NCBI GenBank assembly: GCA_028283605.1
Contig: JAPWKH010000033.1
Coordinates: 62,001-126,000, forward strand
Reading direction: 5' to 3'
DNA: 64,000 nucleotides
Origin: Arachidicoccus sp.
Lineage (GTDB): Bacteria > Bacteroidota > Bacteroidia > Chitinophagales > Chitinophagaceae
Positions 18,697 to 28,318 of the stretch are shown here, one piece after another. The stretch's first letter is position 1, and each line of letters opens with the position of its first letter. The notes under the pieces are model-generated. The model saw only the letters and a list, made by a program, of their open reading frames with translations, did no database searches and was not told the origin of the DNA. A program made the translations under genes and the position numbers.

Positions 18697-20271
18697 TTAT
18701 TTTACATCCCACCAAACGTGTGTGCTGTTTTTATCCGGCCCATTTAATAGAGGAAGGGCAGCCGAGACAGCTACAGAATTAGATTCATGTTCGATTTCAA
18801 GAAATGTAAACCGACGAATCATATTGTTTACGCTTACATCCGGATTGTCGGAATTAGCTACATGGTACAATACAGGATAGCCTGTACGCCTGCATTCAGC
18901 CCAGGCCTCGATGCCATCTGGAAATAAGGCCAACCATTTTTGAGTCGCTATTTGTTGTCTTCTTTTTTCTGTATCTGTAACAAATTTGACAGGGATATCC
19001 GATACGGCAAGGGAATTAAGATAATCTTCCGGAGGGGCCGGCAAGGTTGTTCCCTGTATATAGTTTTGAATAATTGTATTGTTTGTTATACCCCATTGTT
19101 GTAAAGAATTCGTGATACCATGATTGTACAGTTCTTCCGCAGTACCACCCATATCCCATCCGTTTAATGCACCTTCGGCCCGAAGGAAATATACTTCTGC
19201 CGAATACATAACTGCAAGCGGATTTGTAGAAGCAAGGGTTGGATCCCATTGTGGTCCCAGTGTGGACAAATTTTTGCCGGTACCGCCAGGATTGGCACCT
19301 GCCAGCTGGCTAACTGACAGTCCGTTTCTTAGTCCATGAAATTGATTATCCGCTACAGAGGGGCTAAAATAAACCGATAATCTGGGATCGTTATACCCCT
19401 TCAAATAACTGAATATGGAAGCGCTCATTTGCACACCACCCCAAGAAAACAATATGTTAAGTCCGTTAGGAGATGAAGAAGAAACATCCATGAGCGCATT
19501 GTCTTCATTTGTTTCCATAACTCCGAGGCTGTAAGCTTTTTCTGCCTCTTTTTTTGCTCTGTCAGGGTCTATGAAAGATATTCTCAATGCAAGTCTTAAA
19601 CGCAACGAATTTCCGAACTTAATCCATTTAGGTATAGAGCCGTGAAAAATGAGATCATTATTTCCATAGGGCGTTTGGTTTTCATCTACAGACTTTAATG
19701 AATTAACTGCAGTATCCAGTGTTTTTAACAAATCATCATAAATATCTTGCTGAGAATCGTAAGGCACGCTTAGATCTCCATATCCCGCTTTCGAATAAGG
19801 TACCGGCCCAAAAAAATCTGTCATAGAATGGAATATAAATACTTTCCAAATTTTGGCTATTGCATTAGCCGCAGGGTCTGACCCTTCTGTAGCTTCAATT
19901 ACTAACTTTAATGTAGGGTACGCACTTCCATACATCGATGTCCATTGATAAAATTCCCAATCTTTACGTTGTACATATCTGTCAGTCGAAAATCCACCGT
20001 CACTTGCAGCATAGTATTGACTCCAAAGATCAACAAATAAATTACGGGCAAGCTGGTATATGCCCGGATCTCCATATATACCCTGATACTCCGCTTTAGC
20101 AAAAGCATTTGGAATAGTTGCAGCTGTTAGTCCACTCAAGGTAGAAGGGTCGTTATTTATTTCTTTAAAATCTTTTGTACAAGAACTTTCTATAATCGAA
20201 GATGAGATGATAATAAACAGCATTGATAAAAAATGACTACATACTTTTATTGAGAAAATATTTTTAAACAT
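18697..20271 (-). CDS. SusD/RagB-like surface glycan-binding lipoprotein
   Basis: 524 residues. The signal sequence ends in IIESSC, a lipobox-like cysteine, so the mature protein is an outer-membrane lipoprotein. KDFKEINNDPSTLSG at the mature start and the helical TPR-rich body with late block IATQKWLALFPDGIEAWAECRRTGYP are typical of the SusD-like_2 family. SusD proteins cap the SusC channel and capture the glycan at the surface. The gene begins 20 bp after susC. Confidence 0.93.
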   Translation of the reverse strand: MFKNIFSIKVCSHFLSMLFIIISSSIIESSCTKDFKEINNDPSTLSGLTAATIPNAFAKAEYQGIYGDPGIYQLARNLFVDLWSQYYAASDGGFSTDRYVQRKDWEFYQWTSMYGSAYPTLKLVIEATEGSDPAANAIAKIWKVFIFHSMTDFFGPVPYSKAGYGDLSVPYDSQQDIYDDLLKTLDTAVNSLKSVDENQTPYGNNDLIFHGSIPKWIKFGNSLRLRLALRISFIDPDRAKKEAEKAYSLGVMETNEDNALMDVSSSSPNGLNILFSWGGVQMSASIFSYLKGYNDPRLSVYFSPSVADNQFHGLRNGLSVSQLAGANPGGTGKNLSTLGPQWDPTLASTNPLAVMYSAEVYFLRAEGALNGWDMGGTAEELYNHGITNSLQQWGITNNTIIQNYIQGTTLPAPPEDYLNSLAVSDIPVKFVTDTEKRRQQIATQKWLALFPDGIEAWAECRRTGYPVLYHVANSDNPDVSVNNMIRRFTFLEIEHESNSVAVSAALPLLNGPDKNSTHVWWDVK

Positions 20272-20291
20272 ATATTTAAGTTTATGAATGT

Positions 20292-23200
20292 TTAGAAATT
20301 TAATTTAATATATACACCATAATTGCGTGTACTTGGCAAAGAGGCATATTCTATACCCTGATTATTGCCGGATCCTAAAGCTGATTCCGGATCAATTCCT
20401 TTGGCATTGTTTTTTATAAAAAATAAATTTCGTCCGGTGAGCGATAGTGTGCAGCCCTTAATAAAGGAATGTTTAAATGCAGAAGAAGGAAATGTATAGC
20501 CGAAATCGATTTCCCTCACTCTGATATTTGTTGCACTATATGCAAATGGTTCACCTATTGCATTTTGAACGATAGATGTCCAGTAATCTTGCGCGGTGAT
20601 GGATTTATTATTATTTGCTCCATTTTCAAAAACTGAATTAGGAACAATGAAACCAGATTCTCTATTTGCTTCCGTAATTTTTGAAGTGCCATTTCCCGTA
20701 GCTAATGATTGAGTGCCACTTATAATTGTACCTCCTTTTCGTTCGTCGATTAATACATATAACGACCATCCTTTAAAACTGAAAGTATTGGAAATACTGC
20801 CAGTCCAATCGGGATTATAATTTCCTACATAATGTTTTTGATCGGTATTAAATAGCGGTTTGCCGTTTTCATCTACTACAATTCTTCCCAGTGAATCTCG
20901 TTCAAAGCTTGCTGTATATAATTCTCCGTATTTTTTGCCTTCCTCCACCTCAATGGCGCCTAAATCTTGTGGAGAACTAAGATCAACTTTTTGTTGAAGC
21001 GGATCTAAGCGGATAACTTTATTTACATTTGCACCGAATACGATACCCACATTCCATTGAAAATTTTCTGATGCTATGATGCCTCCGTTTACCGATAATT
21101 CAATTCCCCGGTTCCTGATTTTGCCTGCATTAATAATACGAGTTGAATATCCTGAAGGAGATGGTACAGGGATGGATAAGATTTGATTTATGGTATTGGT
21201 ATTATAAAATGTAAAGCCTGCTTTGAATCTTTCTTTGAACAATCCTACATCTAACCCGGCTTCAAATGAATGTGTTTCTTCGGGCTTTAAATCTGCGTTG
21301 CGCAATGTATTGTCAATAAGCAAAAAACCTCCATTACCTCCTGATACGAGGGAAAAAGAAGGATTATATTCATTAAATCCTGTACCATTCCCCACAAATG
21401 CATAGGACGACCTCAGTTTTAAAGTTGATATAATTTCCGGAAGTGGGATTAATTCATTTAATACAGCGCTTATACCTACTGAAGGGAAAAAATATGATGC
21501 ATTTTGCACAGGCAAAGTAGAGTTCCAGTCATTTCTACCAGTAAGATTAATAAAAAGAGCATTTTTATATCCCAATTCTGCAGATGCATATATCGATTGT
21601 TTTTCTATTCGTTCTATAGGTTTATAAGGTATATAATTATTTACACTATTGGTTAAAGCAACAGCATTAGAAGTCGCAAAAATATTGGGTGCGATAAGGC
21701 CTTGATTATTTAAAGTGCTTCGCTCAAAATCATATCTTTCTATACTTGCTCCTACATTTGCATTTACAGAAAATGATTTTAAAAAATGCTTATTGTAAGA
21801 GATAAGCAAATCATTATTAAATTGTTTATTGGATTCCTTATTCAGTATATAATTTCCTTCACCCGGATAATCACTTAGCCAATAAGAATCATTGAAATCT
21901 TTTTCTTCACCTATATCTGTATAATAATCCAGACTAGTCCTCGCTTGTATACTAAGATCGGGAGTAATCTGATATTTAAGTGATGCCATTCCTATAAATC
22001 TTTTACGACTTCTGTCATATAGATTTCGATATGCGCTCCAATAAGGATTTTGATAAGAAGGGGTTTCGTTAGCCCAATAATTTTGCGTAAGAGATCCATC
22101 GTCATTAAGTGTTTCATAATTCTTAATGTCATTTAGCCTTAAACTTCTCGGCATAGCAATTAAAGTGGACATAATACGATTGCCTGCACCTGTCAACGGT
22201 CGATTAATTATATCTTCCAAAATATAATTAACTTTTACATCCATTGTCAATCCTTTATATAAATCAACAGTCTGGCGGAGATTTAAGTTATTTCTCTTAA
22301 AATCATTATTAGGAAGTATTCCTTTGCTTAGGTTATTCGTATATGAGAAGTAAGTACGTGATTTATTACTTCCTGAGGATATGGTTACCGAATTAATTAA
22401 ATCATTTCCTGTACGAAAAAAATCACGAAAATTATTGGGTTGCGGAACCAGGGATTGAGTCTTTCCTGTCCAATCTTCCACTTGTTGCCCAGTCATTTTA
22501 GGTCCCCAGCTATTATTACTCCCTGCGATGAATACACCTGCATCTCCCTGTCCATAGGTGTTTTGCAAATCCAAATATTGCATTGGAGTAGATAATTCGG
22601 CAGAACTGCCTATAGTAATTGATGTGCCATTTCCAATATTTCCCTTTTTAGTTGTTATTACAATTGCTCCGTTGGATGCATCAGACCCATACAATGCTGC
22701 AGCTGAAGCCCCTGTTAATAATGTAACTGATTCCACATCATCGGGGTTTATATTGGATATACCATCTCCATTATCTCTTCCTCCGAATAGCGCTACGTCT
22801 GCTTCTGCTTTGGGAGAATTATCTACCCTTACGCCATCGACAATAAGCACCGGTTGATTTGTTCTTCCAATGGATCTATTTCCCCGGAACACAATTCTGT
22901 TTGAACTTCCAGGTCCTGAATTAGTTTTATTAATAGTTAGCCCTGCAACTTTGCCATTAAGAGCACTTGATATATTTATCTCTCTTGAATTACTGAGTTC
23001 TTCTCCGCCAATTACTTGGGTCGAATATGTAATAGACCTTTTAGACCGGGTTATACCCAACGCTGTTATAACCAAATCATTTAGTTCGCTTTTTTTAGGG
23101 TTTAGAATTATATTAAGTTCAAAATCTTTGTCAATTTCTATTTCTTGCGTTATGTAACCAACATAGGAAAATTTTAATATTTCACCTTTGTCTACATTTA

Positions 23201-23831
23201 TCTCGAATGCCCCATCATGATTTGTTATTGTTCCTTTTAGTTTCCCTTTTACTTGTATGGATACGCCTCCCAATGGTTTTCCTGAACTATCAGTAACTTT
23301 TCCTTTGACAAGTTTTTGCTGTAATAATTGTTTTTGTTCACTAAATAGGTGAAAAGGAATATTGGGGGTCTCTTTTTTTGTAATAATAATTGTATTGTCA
23401 TATATTTTGTAAGACAGCGGTGTTTGTTTTAGACAACTATCCAGGATGACATTTAATGCCATATTTTTTACTTTTATGGATATTTGTATTTTTTCTCCAA
23501 CCACGCCGTAATTGTAGAAAAAGTCATAGCCTGTTTGATTTTTTATTTGCTGTAATAATTTGTCAAGAGAAGCATTTTTAATATTTATGGTTGCGGTAAC
23601 TTGTGCATTGATGCGTGCAAAAGTTTGAATAGTGCAAATTCCCAATATTAGAATGGTAAATTTAATTCGCATAATAATTCGTTTTGACCATACATGCGAG
23701 CAATTTTTAGAAGGATATTTTTTACCAAATGCCGGTTTATTTTGCAGGGTCAATATTGACGATAAACAAGCGCTGATCCTTAATAAGCATTGCTGTCTCG
23801 GCACAGCATTGCCATTTAAACTTTTCTGCAT
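20292..23831 (-). CDS. SusC/RagA-family TonB-dependent outer-membrane transporter with STN signalling domain
   Basis: Up to 1179 residues. The likely export signal starts at an internal Met (residue 54, ATG at 23672: MRIKFTILILGICTIQTF). The first 53 residues would be a cytoplasmic-like extension that is common in annotated SusC proteins of this group, so either start is possible. An STN domain (about 80-150; NIKNASLDKLLQQIKNQTGY) receives or sends the signal to FecR. A carboxypeptidase-D-like domain starts at VKGKVTDSSGKPLGGVSI, followed by the plug (VLIVDGVRVDN ... GASAAALYGSDASNGAIVITT) and a 22-strand barrel ending in aromatic YIKLNF. It imports oligosaccharides across the outer membrane with TonB energy. 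Confidence 0.93.
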   Translation of the reverse strand: MQKSLNGNAVPRQQCLLRISACLSSILTLQNKPAFGKKYPSKNCSHVWSKRIIMRIKFTILILGICTIQTFARINAQVTATINIKNASLDKLLQQIKNQTGYDFFYNYGVVGEKIQISIKVKNMALNVILDSCLKQTPLSYKIYDNTIIITKKETPNIPFHLFSEQKQLLQQKLVKGKVTDSSGKPLGGVSIQVKGKLKGTITNHDGAFEINVDKGEILKFSYVGYITQEIEIDKDFELNIILNPKKSELNDLVITALGITRSKRSITYSTQVIGGEELSNSREINISSALNGKVAGLTINKTNSGPGSSNRIVFRGNRSIGRTNQPVLIVDGVRVDNSPKAEADVALFGGRDNGDGISNINPDDVESVTLLTGASAAALYGSDASNGAIVITTKKGNIGNGTSITIGSSAELSTPMQYLDLQNTYGQGDAGVFIAGSNNSWGPKMTGQQVEDWTGKTQSLVPQPNNFRDFFRTGNDLINSVTISSGSNKSRTYFSYTNNLSKGILPNNDFKRNNLNLRQTVDLYKGLTMDVKVNYILEDIINRPLTGAGNRIMSTLIAMPRSLRLNDIKNYETLNDDGSLTQNYWANETPSYQNPYWSAYRNLYDRSRKRFIGMASLKYQITPDLSIQARTSLDYYTDIGEEKDFNDSYWLSDYPGEGNYILNKESNKQFNNDLLISYNKHFLKSFSVNANVGASIERYDFERSTLNNQGLIAPNIFATSNAVALTNSVNNYIPYKPIERIEKQSIYASAELGYKNALFINLTGRNDWNSTLPVQNASYFFPSVGISAVLNELIPLPEIISTLKLRSSYAFVGNGTGFNEYNPSFSLVSGGNGGFLLIDNTLRNADLKPEETHSFEAGLDVGLFKERFKAGFTFYNTNTINQILSIPVPSPSGYSTRIINAGKIRNRGIELSVNGGIIASENFQWNVGIVFGANVNKVIRLDPLQQKVDLSSPQDLGAIEVEEGKKYGELYTASFERDSLGRIVVDENGKPLFNTDQKHYVGNYNPDWTGSISNTFSFKGWSLYVLIDERKGGTIISGTQSLATGNGTSKITEANRESGFIVPNSVFENGANNNKSITAQDYWTSIVQNAIGEPFAYSATNIRVREIDFGYTFPSSAFKHSFIKGCTLSLTGRNLFFIKNNAKGIDPESALGSGNNQGIEYASLPSTRNYGVYIKLNF

Positions 23832-23892
23832 AACTTTGCAAGGTTTAAGATGAGTAATTATTGTTCCTAATGATTAAAAAACTTAAACATTA

Positions 23893-23920
23893 GCCGCAAT
23901 CCGCTCCACTGGCTTGCGGC
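23893..23920. terminator. Hairpin between fecR-like and susC genes
   Basis: GCCGCAA (23893-23899) pairs perfectly with TTGCGGC (23914-23920) across a 14-nt loop, with T-rich DNA on the plus-strand side and a broken T-run (GTTTAAGTTTTTT) further on for the minus strand. It lies in the 143-bp gap between the FecR stop and the susC start. It could be an attenuator that separates regulator from structural gene expression, or an mRNA-stability element. Confidence 0.45.
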
Positions 23921-23974
23921 ATATTTTTTATTTTAAATATTGTTCCATAATTTTTATATTGAATATGTGATTAA

Positions 23975-25207
23975 TTAAGCAGGCAATACTCTTATTTCTT
24001 TCTCTGTTATTAAAAAATGAATACCGCCAATTTCTAAAATTTTAAGCACTTTTTCTAAACTACTGGTTCGGGAGATACTTCCGCTAAAATTTAATTGAGG
24101 TATATTGCTTTGATAAACGATATCAATATTATACCAACGAGAAATTTGCTTCATAATTTCTTCTAAGGATGTATTATTGAAATTAAAATTCCCATTAACC
24201 CAAGCTGTCACATCATTGTCACCTGTTTCTTTGATACGCGTTTCTCCGGATCTGTTCTCTTGTAGTAATTGCTGCCCTGGTAATAATGTTTTAGAAATAT
24301 TATTATTTGGTTTAAATTCTATAGAACCTTCTAATAATGTCGCTGTAGTGTAATATTCATCATTATATGAATTTATATTAAAATGCGTGCCCAATACCTT
24401 TACATTAGCTGTAACTCTACCATTGTGAAAAATTTTCACAATAAAAGGCATAGACTTGTTTTTTGCCACTTCAAAATATCCTTCACCGGAAAGTTGTACA
24501 ATTCTCTCTTTCCCTGAAAATAAGATCGGATATGTTAGCGATGCTTCTGCATTTAACCAAACTTGCGTGCCGTCCGGAAGCACTACTCTATAATTGCGGC
24601 CGCGGGGAGTTGTTAAAGTATTCCATTTTTCTCCAGCCGATGATAATGCGGTATTTGTTTTTTGATATAATATTTGTCCATCACGTGTTTTACGTGCGAT
24701 AACTCCCATTTGGTTACATACAACATTGGTATTACTGCTATCTAATATAATTGTTTTCCCATCTGCTAATGTCAGAATTGCTCCATTTTGCCCTGCTTTA
24801 ATTAAAGTTGAAAAATGCTTGTTTGCATTTAGTGAAGTAAATTTATTTTTTTGTGTAAAATACAAAACCCCTGCACCTATTATTATAATTAAACATGCAG
24901 CAATTGAACCTATACGAATAAATTTTAGGTATTTATTATTTTCATTTTTACCAGAAAATTGCTCTTGCTTGACCGATTTCTTTTCTCTTTCAGCTATTTC
25001 TTTTTCCAATAAATCATAAATCTTTGCAGATATATCCGATTGAATTTTTTCCCCGGTTTCTAAATCCTGCAAATATTTCTCGTGTAATAGAAAATATAAA
25101 TCTTGGTTGTTTTTTTTGTTAGCAATAAAGTTATAGAGCTCTTGCCTTTCCTCCGAAGTCCACTGAGACTTATTAAGTATTTTATAAATTTGATCAATTT
25201 TCATCAA
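23975..25207 (-). CDS. FecR-family anti-sigma factor
   Basis: 410 residues: a cytoplasmic N-terminal region (1-95) that binds the sigma factor, one membrane helix (about 97-118; IGSIAACLIIIIGAGVLYF), a periplasmic FecR domain (about 190-290; WNTLTTPRGRNYRVVLPDGTQVWLNAEASLTYP) and a C-terminal DUF4974 domain (about 340-408; NTSLEEIMKQISRWYNIDIVYQ) that resembles STN. It holds the sigma factor until the SusC-type receptor signals through its STN domain. It lies between the sigma gene and susC, as expected. Confidence 0.93.
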   Translation of the reverse strand: MMKIDQIYKILNKSQWTSEERQELYNFIANKKNNQDLYFLLHEKYLQDLETGEKIQSDISAKIYDLLEKEIAEREKKSVKQEQFSGKNENNKYLKFIRIGSIAACLIIIIGAGVLYFTQKNKFTSLNANKHFSTLIKAGQNGAILTLADGKTIILDSSNTNVVCNQMGVIARKTRDGQILYQKTNTALSSAGEKWNTLTTPRGRNYRVVLPDGTQVWLNAEASLTYPILFSGKERIVQLSGEGYFEVAKNKSMPFIVKIFHNGRVTANVKVLGTHFNINSYNDEYYTTATLLEGSIEFKPNNNISKTLLPGQQLLQENRSGETRIKETGDNDVTAWVNGNFNFNNTSLEEIMKQISRWYNIDIVYQSNIPQLNFSGSISRTSSLEKVLKILEIGGIHFLITEKEIRVLPA

Positions 25208-25275
25208 GCCTATTTAATATTTACAATAAACTCGTAGAAAACAAGTAAAAAAGGGGTATTATGAAAAAAATTTTT

Positions 25276-25857
25276 CTAAAAAAAGAATGGAAGCAGTAAT
25301 GGAAAATAGCAGATAGAATGTTCATTCACATATTTTCGCAGGAAAGACAATGCTTCTTTCATGTATTCATTAATCGTATACTTGGATATTCCCAACATTA
25401 CAGAAGCCTCTTCATAAGAAAGTCCTTGCAATTTGCAAAGCTCAAATGCTCTTCTACACCGAAGTGGGAGTCTTTTTATAGCCTCATCAAGCAAGGTATA
25501 ATGTTGTTCAAAAGAATTTTCTTTTTCAGCAGGTTCTATAAGATCTTCTTTTTTAAATAATTGATTTAAATTTTTATTGCTACGAGTTATAAATCTTATA
25601 TAATCAATTGTCTTATAGTAGCTAACTGTAAAAAGCCATCCTGAAATAGCTTTATCGTAAGATAATTTTTTTCTTTTTTCCCAGAGAATTAAGAAGACTT
25701 CTTGTACTAAATCTGCTGTTGTGTATTCGTCATGTAATAAAAGCATAATATTCCGATAAATTGCATGATGATAACGTTCATATAGTGTACGGAAAGCTTC
25801 AGAATTATCGTTCCTTAACATTTCTAACAATTCTATGTCTGTTAAATTAGTAATCAT
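25276..25857 (-). CDS. ECF RNA polymerase sigma-70 factor (Bacteroidota expansion family)
   Basis: 193 residues. Region 2 includes FRTLYERYHHAIYRNIMLLL and DLVQEVFLILWEKRKKL; region 4 includes RLPLRCRRAFELCKLQGLSYEEASVMLGISKYTINEYM, a helix-turn-helix for the -35 element. The gene order sigma-FecR-SusC/SusD is the trans-envelope cell-surface signalling layout, so it probably directs RNA polymerase to the PUL promoter. The last residues (CYFPLLLPFFF) are unusually hydrophobic for this family. Confidence 0.93.
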   Translation of the reverse strand: MITNLTDIELLEMLRNDNSEAFRTLYERYHHAIYRNIMLLLHDEYTTADLVQEVFLILWEKRKKLSYDKAISGWLFTVSYYKTIDYIRFITRSNKNLNQLFKKEDLIEPAEKENSFEQHYTLLDEAIKRLPLRCRRAFELCKLQGLSYEEASVMLGISKYTINEYMKEALSFLRKYVNEHSICYFPLLLPFFF

Positions 25858-25929
25858 TTGAATTACAAGAAATTTAATCGAATTCTCTTTTGAGTATAAA
25901 TTAGTTCAAAATAAAATAAATATTTCATA

Positions 25930-25937
25930 CAAATATA
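25930..25937 (-). promoter_or_regulatory. Candidate -7 element (TATATTTG) of the sigma/FecR genes
   Basis: The minus strand reads TATATTTG about 73 bp before the sigma-factor start, matching TAnnTTTG. The surrounding DNA is AT-rich, so a chance match is possible; no clear -33 element is seen. Confidence 0.35.
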
Positions 25938-26069
25938 CATTTATTTATATATTTTCTTTCGGTAATTATTCATATATGTGTCATGTTAAAAATATTTATT
26001 TTCCTCATGATTTTTAAAATTAACAATGAAAACACTCTCTAAGAATTTAATTAAATAGGTGTAAGTTTT

Positions 26070-26358
26070 GCTAACGATTTACAAGTCCAACCTTTAATGA
26101 GAGTCATTTTTTGTTATATGGTTTAGGCTTCTTTCTGAATGAATATGACGGACACAAAATCGTGTAGAAAGATGGCGGTGTTATTGGATTTCTGAGGATG
26201 ATAATTTTAATTCCCGAAGAAAAAATAAGAATTATTATTTTAACCATGACCAAAATAATTCTTATGATGCATTGGGTGATAAACTTGCAGAACAAAACAA
26301 TTTTTGCGTTGGATGTTTAAAGGAATTTTTTATTCCTTTATTAAATGCAGTTTTATAA
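26070..26358 (+). pseudogene. Serine hydrolase (beta-lactamase-related) remnant
   Basis: Plus-strand frames read SPTFNESHFLLYGLGFFLN, EYDGHKIV, a stop (TAG), then KDGGVIGFLRMIILIPEEK, then after a frame change NHDQNNSYDALGDKLAEQ and a run-on to a stop at 26356-26358. This order (YGxGFFxNEYDGHKxV, H/K-DGGVIGFxSMxxLIPE, ILTNxDxNNSYxALG) is the C-terminal part of class-C beta-lactamase-like secreted serine hydrolases. The nonsense codon and frameshift make it dead. The rest of the 25858-26686 gap shows no gene. Confidence 0.6.
26318..26340. terminator. Inverted repeat, possible terminator
   Basis: TAAAGGAAT and ATTCCTTTA form a perfect 9-bp inverted repeat around five Ts inside the serine-hydrolase remnant. 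Low GC makes a working terminator doubtful. Confidence 0.25.
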
Positions 26359-26686
26359 TTTGTATCTTTTGTTTGAATGCCTTTATATTAGCGGCGCAGA
26401 ATTTCGCTCCTTTGCAATACGAATCCGTTTTTTATCTATGATGACAATCATTTCTTTGTCCAATCATCATCATGGTTTGAATAATTCTTGTTGAATAGCT
26501 TGCACTCGATTAAAGTATGATAATATTATTATTACTTTACATAATTCGTAATAAAAATCATTCCCATTTTTTTTCGTGAGGAGCAAAGCGAAGTGAAACC
26601 TTATGTTAAGAGAATTGTCGCTTAGAAAAAATCGAGGATGTATATATTTCTCTTGAACAATTTCGGACTTTTTAAAATAAATAGAA

Positions 26687-27151
26687 ATGCAGGCAAATCT
26701 TGATGAAAGGCAAATTGAATATTTATTAAAACATAAATTATTAGGACATCTTGGATGTTATGCGGACAACATCAGTTATGTTATACCGATATGTTATGTA
26801 TATGACGGACAATATATATATGGCCGCACTTATGAAGGTATGAAAATAAAAATGATAAGGAAAAATCCGAATGTTTGCTTTCAGGTAGAAAATATAGAAA
26901 ATATGGCTAAATGGCAAAGCGCGATATGTTGGGGAGAATTTGAAGAACTTACGGATAAAGCTGAACGCAATAAAGCCGTTAGTCTATTGCGAGACCGGAT
27001 ATCAGCTACAATAGAGAGCAGCGCATTACGCCAATCCAACTATTGGCCTTTTTCCGTAGATGATTTAGATGATGTTAAAGGTATTTTGTTTCGCATTCAT
27101 ATAAATACAAAAACAGGTAAATCTTCTTTTTATGATGAATATCAGGTATAG
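26687..27151 (+). CDS. Pyridoxamine 5'-phosphate oxidase-like (FMN-binding split barrel) protein
   Basis: 154 residues. LGHLGCYADNISYVIPICYVYDGQYIYGRT followed by GMKIKMIRKNPNVCFQVE and WQSAICWGEFEEL is the pattern of small FMN-binding split-barrel proteins related to NimA-type nitroreductase-like proteins. Such proteins bind flavin and reduce small molecules; the true substrate is unknown. It stands alone, about 100 bp before an HdeD-like membrane gene in the same direction, and both may be stress genes. Confidence 0.85.
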   Translation: MQANLDERQIEYLLKHKLLGHLGCYADNISYVIPICYVYDGQYIYGRTYEGMKIKMIRKNPNVCFQVENIENMAKWQSAICWGEFEELTDKAERNKAVSLLRDRISATIESSALRQSNYWPFSVDDLDDVKGILFRIHINTKTGKSSFYDEYQV

Positions 27152-27249
27152 AAGAAAAACTTGTAATTTAGGCTTTGTATTTTACCATAATTTTTTTTGC
27201 TTCTTTTAATTTAGTATATAACTTTCTCACACTTTAAAAACATTGTATT

Positions 27250-27804
27250 ATGGAAAATCAATTTGTAACCGCTGTAAGGTATTGGTATCTTCCTTTGATT
27301 ATCGGTATTATTTTTATATTGACAGGCTTTTGGATTTTTTGGACACCGCTGGAGGCCTATTTGGGATTATCATTTATATTCAGCTTCAGTTTTCTGGTAA
27401 GCGGTATTATTGAAATAACTTATTATATAACAAACCGCCATGCTACAAAGAACTGGGGATGGGGGTTGGCTGCCGGAATTATTGATTTACTCTTCGGCAT
27501 TTGGTTAATTTCAAGTCCACTGGTATCTCTGCAACTACTTCCGTTTTTTGTAGGCCTTATACTGCTGCTCCGTTCATCTACTGCAATTGCCGTGGCATTG
27601 GACTTAAGAGGGTTGAATTCTAGTTGGTGGGGATGGATAATGTTTTTTGGAATACTCGGTATTATTTTTTCATTCATAATCATCTGGAATCCTTTGATTG
27701 GCGGAATGACCATCATTATCTGGACGGCATTAACTTTTATTACAGTAGGCATTTACAGGATTTTGCTTGCATTTGAATTAAAGAAAATTAAAGATCGAAA
27801 ATAG
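27250..27804 (+). CDS. HdeD/DUF308-family membrane protein
   Basis: 184 residues with six predicted membrane helices arranged in repeated pairs: YWYLPLIIGIIFILTGFWIF, AYLGLSFIFSFSFLVSGIIEI, NWGWGLAAGIIDLLFGIWLI, LLPFFVGLILLLRSSTAIAV, WWGWIMFFGILGIIFSFIII and MTIIIWTALTFITVGIYRI. This is the DUF308 repeat found in HdeD, which protects enteric bacteria from acid; the role here is unproven. It is followed by a hairpin at 27819-27851. Confidence 0.88.
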   Translation: MENQFVTAVRYWYLPLIIGIIFILTGFWIFWTPLEAYLGLSFIFSFSFLVSGIIEITYYITNRHATKNWGWGLAAGIIDLLFGIWLISSPLVSLQLLPFFVGLILLLRSSTAIAVALDLRGLNSSWWGWIMFFGILGIIFSFIIIWNPLIGGMTIIIWTALTFITVGIYRILLAFELKKIKDRK

Positions 27805-27818
27805 AGAAAATAAAAAAC

Positions 27819-27851
27819 GCCTTAATAGATTTTGCATTTATTACTTAAGGC
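27819..27851 (+). terminator. Weak terminator-like hairpin after the HdeD-like gene
   Basis: GCCTTAA (27819-27825) pairs with TTAAGGC (27845-27851), 15 bp after the stop codon. The loop is long (19 nt) and no strong T-run follows, so function is uncertain. Confidence 0.4.
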
Positions 27852-27884
27852 AATTGCTATCAATGAAATGCAGGGTGTTTTATT

Positions 27885-28280
27885 ATTAATCACGAAAGAT
27901 GACTTCTCATTGCTTTGCAAAGGCACTCAATTTCCTGTCATCGGAGAGCTGACGCGACTCTCTAATTAGGTTATTTCCCATTACGACAGATCGTTCTTTG
28001 ATATTATACATTAATACATTATGATCATGCCCCGGTATTTTAGATTGCTTATGTGGCAATATGAATAAGTTATTCACTTCACTGATATGCTCATTTCAGC
28101 TGAATTAAATGTGCCGGAATATTTAGTCTCTATCCATGAACGTATCTACATGTTGCAAGGATTTAATAAAAGCATTTAAGCAATTGTCTGCAACTTTTCG
28201 ATAACTTCTTTTGTATTATTATTTCCCATCGCTATAGAAAAAATCCTGAAATTTTTAGAAAAGCATTCTTTTGTAAACAA
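27885..28280 (-). other. Gene-free stretch with possible decayed coding sequence
   Basis: Between the HdeD-like gene and the AraC-type gene the minus strand shows protein-like stretches without a proper start, such as KIPGHDHNVLMYNIKERSVV ending at a stop near 27911, and FSIAMGNNNTKEVIEKLQ ending near 28180. I do not recognise a family with certainty. A gene relic is likely but unproven. Confidence 0.25.
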
Positions 28281-28318
28281 GAAAGATACGGGCTGGATAT
28301 GATTATACAAATCACTTT

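Noticed and set aside
26104-26295. 63-codon minus-strand frame
   Set aside because: It is the antisense of the serine-hydrolase relic; no protein-like features.
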